Assembly (NCBI GenBank): GCA_022360335.1
Contig: JAKSCZ010000538.1
Coordinates: forward strand, 1 to 8,512
DNA: 8,512 nt
Source of the DNA: Pseudomonadota bacterium
GTDB lineage: Bacteria; Pseudomonadota; Gammaproteobacteria; Steroidobacterales; Woeseiaceae
Reading direction: 5' to 3'
Shown: piece by piece, positions 5,798-8,512 of the stretch
Layout of the letters: every line of letters begins with the position of its first letter
Position numbering within the stretch: position 1 is the stretch's first letter
The notes under the pieces: generated by a model
The model's input: the letters and a program-made list of their open reading frames with translations, nothing else
What the model was told of the DNA's origin: nothing
The model's database searches: none
Translations under genes and position numbers: made by a program

Positions 5798-6523
5798 GTG
5801 CGACTTTCCGATTTCATCGACGAGTCCAATCGGGCCGACTCGATTGCATCGCTGCTCGCCCTGATGGAGCGCGCCGCGGACGACCTCGGTTTCGACCGCT
5901 ACGCCTACTGCGCGCTGACGCGGCACGAGCGCTACGAGGCCGGCGAGAACCAGGCGCCGGCCGTCGCGCACAACTTCCCCGCCGACTGGATCGAGTACTA
6001 CTTCGAGAACGGCTACCAGACCCGGGACCCCGTCGTGCTGCTGGCCCCGGAGATCGAGCGGCCGTTCCTGTGGGATACACTGGTTGCCGAGCACCGGCTG
6101 GATCGCGGCCAGCAGAGGCTCATGTTCGAAGCCGGTGAGGCCGGGCTCCGCGACGGCGTCGGCGTGCCGCTGCACGGTCCGCGCGGCGACGTCTGCCTCG
6201 TGACCTTTGCGGCGGGCGAGGGCCACCCGCGTCCCGGCCCCGAACTCCCGAGACTCGAGGTTCTCGCCAACCAGTTTCACGCGGCTTACGGCACCGTCGG
6301 TCGTGCCGCGCGTGCCCGGCGCAGGATCGTCCTGTCGCACAGGGAACGCGAATGCCTGCAGTGGGTCGCCTCGGGCAAGTCGTCCTGGGACATCGGTACG
6401 ATCCTCGGCATCAGCGAGAGCACGGTCAATTTCCACGTTCGCAATGCGCTCGTCAAACTCGACGCCAACACCCGCACCCTGGCTGTCGTCAAAGCGATCC
6501 GCTACGGACTGATCCGCCTTTAA
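5798..6523 (+). CDS. LuxR family AHL-responsive transcriptional regulator
   Basis: Quorum-sensing receptor of 241 aa that binds an acyl-homoserine lactone and then DNA. All six signal-pocket residues of the family are present: W64, Y68, D77, P78, W92 and G120, each offset by exactly 7 from W57, Y61, D70, P71, W85 and G113 of TraR. This supports GTG 5798 as the start. AAGGGGGA lies 4-5 bp upstream. The C-terminal LuxR helix-turn-helix (about 178-240) keeps E183, L187 and G193, in LSHRERECLQWVASGKS. The luxI gene follows on the same strand, so this is a complete cognate pair rather than an orphan receptor. The lux-box-like sites upstream of luxR and luxI suggest autoregulation. Confidence 0.96.
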   Translation: MRLSDFIDESNRADSIASLLALMERAADDLGFDRYAYCALTRHERYEAGENQAPAVAHNFPADWIEYYFENGYQTRDPVVLLAPEIERPFLWDTLVAEHRLDRGQQRLMFEAGEAGLRDGVGVPLHGPRGDVCLVTFAAGEGHPRPGPELPRLEVLANQFHAAYGTVGRAARARRRIVLSHRERECLQWVASGKSSWDIGTILGISESTVNFHVRNALVKLDANTRTLAVVKAIRYGLIRL

Positions 6524-6531
6524 TCCCGATT

Positions 6532-6576
6532 CCTGTCAGTTTTGTCAGGTGTATGCCCGCGCCGTCCGTGCTTAAT
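6532..6576 (+). promoter_or_regulatory. Lux box and candidate promoter of luxI
   Basis: CCTGTCAGTTTTGTCAGG (6532-6549) is an imperfect palindrome. Its inner 16-mer shares 11 of 16 bases with the site at 5731-5746. A -10-like CTTAAT lies at 6571-6576, giving a transcription start near 6583, 42.5 bp from the box centre. That is the spacing known for LuxR-activated promoters where the box replaces the -35. This fits positive feedback of the LuxR-AHL complex on luxI. Confidence 0.6.
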
Positions 6577-6610
6577 TGACCGGCATCCCGTGAACGGCCG
6601 GGGTCCGGAT

Positions 6611-7303
6611 TTGACCGTGGTGTGCCTCAACTGGGAAACCGCCCACCTGCACGGCGAAGCGTGGATCGCCCACCATCGCCTGCGGCACCGCCTGTTCGTC
6701 GAACGACAGGGCTGGGACGTACCCGCGTACCGCGGCATGGAGTACGACGAGTTCGACACGCCCGCCGCCCGCTACCTGCTGTGGCTCGACGCGCGCGGCG
6801 AGACGCGCGGCGCGGTGCGCCTGCTGCCGACGACGCGGCCATACATGATGCAGACACTCTGGCCGCAGCTGGTGCGCGGCGCGCTTCCCGAAGACGACTC
6901 GGTGTGGGAGGCGACGCGTTTCGGCTGCGACCGCTCGCTGGGGGCGCGCGAGCGCCGGACCGTGGTGGTCGAACTGCTGTGTGCCATGCAGGAGTTCGGG
7001 CTGCGGCGGGACATCGAACGCTACCTCGCGGTGATGCCGCTGCGCCTGCTCAGGCGCGTCGTCGTGCAAGCGGGTTGCGAGGTCACGGTGCTCGGGCCGG
7101 AACGCAGGCTCGGCTCGCGGCCGGCGGCCGCGTCCTGCCTGACGGTTGCGCCGCAGGTGCTGGCCGAGATGCGCCGGCGTGCGTCGCTGCCGGGCCCGGT
7201 CCTGCAGGCCGGCCGCATCGTCACCGGCGCCCCGGCCCCCGGCGTTTCGGGCCGGTACTGTCGCCGGGCCGGCCGGCATAGCGGCGTCAATCCGGTTCGA
7301 TGA
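6611..7303 (+). CDS. Acyl-homoserine-lactone synthase (LuxI family)
   Basis: Makes the quorum-sensing signal from S-adenosylmethionine and an acyl carrier. The conserved residues are all present. Counting from TTG 6611 they are R25, F29, W35, E44, D46, D49, R70, E100 and R103, almost exactly the classic LuxI numbering (R25, E44, D46, D49, R70, E101, R104). This argues for TTG 6611 as the start. CCGGGG lies 7 bp upstream. The open frame extends back to TTG 6542, but that would overlap the lux box. GTG 6590 or 6617 are alternatives. The protein is 230 aa, with an Arg-rich C-terminal extension beyond the catalytic core. The last 17 bp overlap the 3' end of the convergent metallopeptidase gene. 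The acyl chain cannot be predicted from sequence. Confidence 0.95.
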   Translation: MTVVCLNWETAHLHGEAWIAHHRLRHRLFVERQGWDVPAYRGMEYDEFDTPAARYLLWLDARGETRGAVRLLPTTRPYMMQTLWPQLVRGALPEDDSVWEATRFGCDRSLGARERRTVVVELLCAMQEFGLRRDIERYLAVMPLRLLRRVVVQAGCEVTVLGPERRLGSRPAAASCLTVAPQVLAEMRRRASLPGPVLQAGRIVTGAPAPGVSGRYCRRAGRHSGVNPVR

Positions 7304-7805
7304 CGTTCAGCTTGACGAGGCGCAGCGTCATGGCCTGTTCGCTGACGGCGAACTGGGTGGCGAGGCGAAAGACGTCGATGTCGGTAATGCCCCGCTCGGC
7401 ATCGAGGTGCTCGCGGACGAGCGCCTCGGGCATCAGCAAAGCCGCCGCGAACGCATTCGCTTCGATCTCCTCGCGCAGTTCGCCGCTGCTCGCCCACGCG
7501 TTCCTGAAGAACCGCCGGTCGACGAACACGCGGTCGCCTTCGGCGTGCAGCAGCATGTGACCGATTTCGTGCGCAAGGGTAAACCGCTGCCGGTGCCGGT
7601 GGTGCGCCTCGTTGATCGCGACTTTGACGACCCCGTCCTCGATCAGCATCAGCCCCGATACGTCGTTGTCGAGTTCCTCGAAGCTGACCGACATGCCGAG
7701 GGACCGGGCGAGACTCTCGACGTCGACGGGCGGCGAGAACTCGCCGTACTCGCGAAGGAGCTTCGTCGCACTTCGCTCGAATCGGGGCGACGTTGCGGAG
7801 ATCAT
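7287..7805 (-). CDS. ImmA/IrrE family (M78) metallopeptidase
   Basis: Intracellular zinc endopeptidase of 172 aa. TLAHEIGHMLLH contains HEIGH (79-83), with the third ligand probably E115 in EEIEANAFAAALLMP, the standard M78 arrangement. Members of this family (ImmA, IrrE/DdrO-linked proteases) usually cleave a partner Xre repressor in response to a signal. ATG at 7805 overlaps the TGA of the upstream xre gene in an ATGA junction, so the two are translationally coupled. AGGA precedes the start. The frame stays open upstream to 8306, but that part is only the antisense of promoter DNA and the other frame of xre. The gene converges on luxI with a 17-bp 3' overlap, leaving no room for a terminator between them. 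Confidence 0.93.
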   Translation of the reverse strand: MISATSPRFERSATKLLREYGEFSPPVDVESLARSLGMSVSFEELDNDVSGLMLIEDGVVKVAINEAHHRHRQRFTLAHEIGHMLLHAEGDRVFVDRRFFRNAWASSGELREEIEANAFAAALLMPEALVREHLDAERGITDIDVFRLATQFAVSEQAMTLRLVKLNVIEPD

Positions 7806-8125
7806 TTCCTGCTCCGCAGTTTCTCGAGCACGGGAGCCAGGCTCGGGTCCACGCCTTCGTAGCGAGTCCCGGCCGAGCGCCGCCGCATCTCGGCGACGCT
7901 CGGCAGCAGGTCGCCGAGCTCGAGATTGTAGTGTGCGCACAGCTCGTAGATGTGATGCAGCGATGCGCGCTGCAGCCCGGACTCGATGTTGGCGATCGTA
8001 GAGCGGTTCAGGCCGAGGACCTTGCCGAGTTCGGCCTGCGAGAGCCGCGTTTCGACCTCGGCCGTGCGCACGTTCTTGATGCGCTGCCGAATGCTGTCGT
8101 GCAGTAATCTGGAATTGATAGGCAT
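7802..8125 (-). CDS. Xre family helix-turn-helix regulator
   Basis: DNA-binding protein of 107 aa. The helix-turn-helix runs from about 28 to 52 (RLSQAELGKVLGLNRSTIANIESG), a typical Cro/C1-type domain, followed by a short helical tail. ATG 8125 is chosen because AGGGA lies about 6 bp upstream; the frame continues to 8218 but that would cover the promoter. It is coupled to the M78 peptidase through an ATGA overlap, as in ImmR/ImmA-type repressor-protease pairs. The 19-bp repeats in the region upstream are its probable operators, giving autoregulation and control of the divergent gene at 8339. It could also act as the antitoxin half of a toxin-antitoxin-like module. Confidence 0.92.
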   Translation of the reverse strand: MPINSRLLHDSIRQRIKNVRTAEVETRLSQAELGKVLGLNRSTIANIESGLQRASLHHIYELCAHYNLELGDLLPSVAEMRRRSAGTRYEGVDPSLAPVLEKLRSRK

Positions 8126-8150
8126 GCTTCGTCCCTGCAATCGGGAGCGT

Positions 8151-8179
8151 ATAGTACACGCACGGCCGGAAATTGTCCT
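8151..8179 (-). promoter_or_regulatory. Candidate promoter of the xre-M78 operon
   Basis: On the minus strand, AGGACA (8174-8179) and TACTAT (8151-8156) are spaced 17 bp apart, each 4 of 6 to consensus. The -35 lies inside the first 19-bp operator, so Xre binding would shut off its own transcription. The start would fall near 8144, about 18 bp before the xre ATG. Confidence 0.45.
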
Positions 8180-8191
8180 TATTTCGGACAC
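8173..8191. promoter_or_regulatory. Xre operator 1
   Basis: TTGTCC-TTATTTC-GGACAC is an inverted repeat with a 7-bp spacer; the TGTCC/GGACA core is perfect. It overlaps the -35 of the proposed xre promoter. It shares 15 of 19 positions with the clearer copy at 8253-8271. Confidence 0.65.
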
Positions 8192-8192
8192 A

Positions 8193-8211
8193 TTGTCTTT
8201 TATATTGACTG
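8193..8211. promoter_or_regulatory. Degenerate Xre operator 2
   Basis: TTGTCT-TTTATAT-TGACTG keeps one good half-site (TTGTC) and only GAC of the other. It starts exactly 20 bp, about two helical turns, from operator 1, and it overlaps the -35 (TTGACT) of the proposed rightward promoter. This suggests cooperative binding on one face of the DNA. Confidence 0.4.
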
Positions 8212-8233
8212 TTCCCATGACTTACCGTATGCT
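8205..8233 (+). promoter_or_regulatory. Candidate promoter of the divergent gene at 8339
   Basis: TTGACT (8205-8210; 5 of 6) and TATGCT (8228-8233; 4 of 6) are spaced 17 bp apart. The start of transcription would be near 8240, leaving a leader of about 100 bases that contains the operator at 8253-8271. Confidence 0.45.
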
Positions 8234-8252
8234 GGCGTAGCGGAAAACAACA

Positions 8253-8271
8253 TTGTCCTAAATACGGACAA
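8253..8271. promoter_or_regulatory. Xre operator 3
   Basis: TTGTCC-TAAATAC-GGACAA is a perfect 6-bp inverted repeat with a 7-bp spacer. It starts 80 bp from operator 1 and 60 bp from operator 2, both near-whole numbers of helical turns. It lies just downstream of the proposed rightward start, where binding would block transcription. Confidence 0.65.
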
Positions 8272-8338
8272 CCGGCGAAAATGCGGGCTGCGCCCCGGCG
8301 CAACACGGCAGCGCAGAGCCGGTCGGAGGCCGGAACGA

Positions 8339-8512
8339 ATGAAGCCGGAACAGACGAACGCCGCGGCGGCGATTCACTACTTCGACGGGGCGAACCGGGG
8401 CCCGGGCGAGACGGCGCCCGGCCTGCGGCTTGCGGAGGAGAGCGAAATCTACGGTCCCGACCTTCTCACCGACGACGGGTTCGAACCCGCGCCGGCGTTG
8501 TATGCCGCGGCC
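8339..8512 (+). CDS. Unknown protein, N-terminal part (runs off window)
   Basis: The first 58 codons of an open frame starting at ATG 8339, beginning MKPEQTNAAAAIHYFDGANR. A good ribosome site, GGAGG (8325-8329), lies 9 bp upstream, and third codon positions are strongly G/C, as in the neighbouring genes. I recognise no domain in this part, which is acidic and has no signal peptide. It is transcribed away from the xre-M78 pair from a shared control region with three operator copies, so it is probably a target of that switch. An alternative ATG at 8281 opens a different frame, but it has no ribosome site and a less natural codon pattern. Confidence 0.6.
   Translation, partial: MKPEQTNAAAAIHYFDGANRGPGETAPGLRLAEESEIYGPDLLTDDGFEPAPALYAAA

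Noticed and set aside
5705..6436. Minus-strand open frame of 243 codons across luxR
   Set aside because: It is the antisense of luxR, whose signal-binding and DNA-binding residues are all in place. No ribosome site or domain was seen.
7304..7310. Terminator between luxI and the M78 gene
   Set aside because: The genes overlap by 17 bp at their 3' ends. GC-rich repeats near 7230-7290 do not form a clear stem with a T-run.
7146..7862. Plus-strand open frame of 238 codons
   Set aside because: It covers the end of luxI in another frame and the antisense of the M78 gene. Both real genes have strong motifs.
7806..8306. Upstream extension of the M78 frame, giving 339 codons
   Set aside because: The extension is the xre gene in another frame plus the operator region. 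The ATGA overlap at 7802-7805 and a ribosome site fix the start at 7805.

Overview
The window comes from a GC-rich Gram-negative bacterium, most likely a proteobacterium. The signs are a LuxR/LuxI acyl-homoserine-lactone (AHL) pair, a single-chain lasso-peptide B protein (leader-binding domain plus protease), a lipoprotein with a lipobox and an IS1380-type transposase. The genus cannot be told from sequence alone. The mix of regulators, a peptide biosynthesis cluster and an insertion sequence points to an accessory region.

Minus strand, read from 5669 down to 1: a GntR/FCD regulator (4998-5669), then a lasso-peptide cluster. The cluster holds a very short precursor gene (4778-4879, 33 aa), the B protein (4016-4720) and the C macrolactam synthetase (2166-3998). 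An outer-membrane-type lipoprotein (1727-2113) and a secreted HEGQH putative metalloprotease (187-1746) follow. The last two genes overlap by 20 bp. The series runs into the end of an IS1380-like element (about 1-204) that appears to supply the stop codon of the protease gene. The predicted core peptide is GLPGVFYETDIPEREE, with Gly1 to Glu8 as the likely macrolactam. No ABC exporter and no lasso isopeptidase are visible.

Plus strand, 5798-7303: luxR and luxI in tandem. Two lux-box-like 16-mers of the form CTGxCAGxTxxGxCAG lie in this region. One sits between gntR and luxR, the other just upstream of luxI. The first could also serve gntR, which would link quorum sensing to the lasso cluster; this is inference.

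Right end: an Xre regulator (7802-8125) overlaps an ImmA/IrrE-type M78 metallopeptidase (7287-7805) by 4 bp, both on the minus strand. A divergent gene of unknown function begins at 8339 and runs off the window. The intergenic region carries two clear copies and one degraded copy of a 19-bp TTGTCC-N7-GGACAA operator. No tRNA, rRNA or CRISPR was seen. No gene-free stretch exceeds 300 bases; the longest is 8126-8338.
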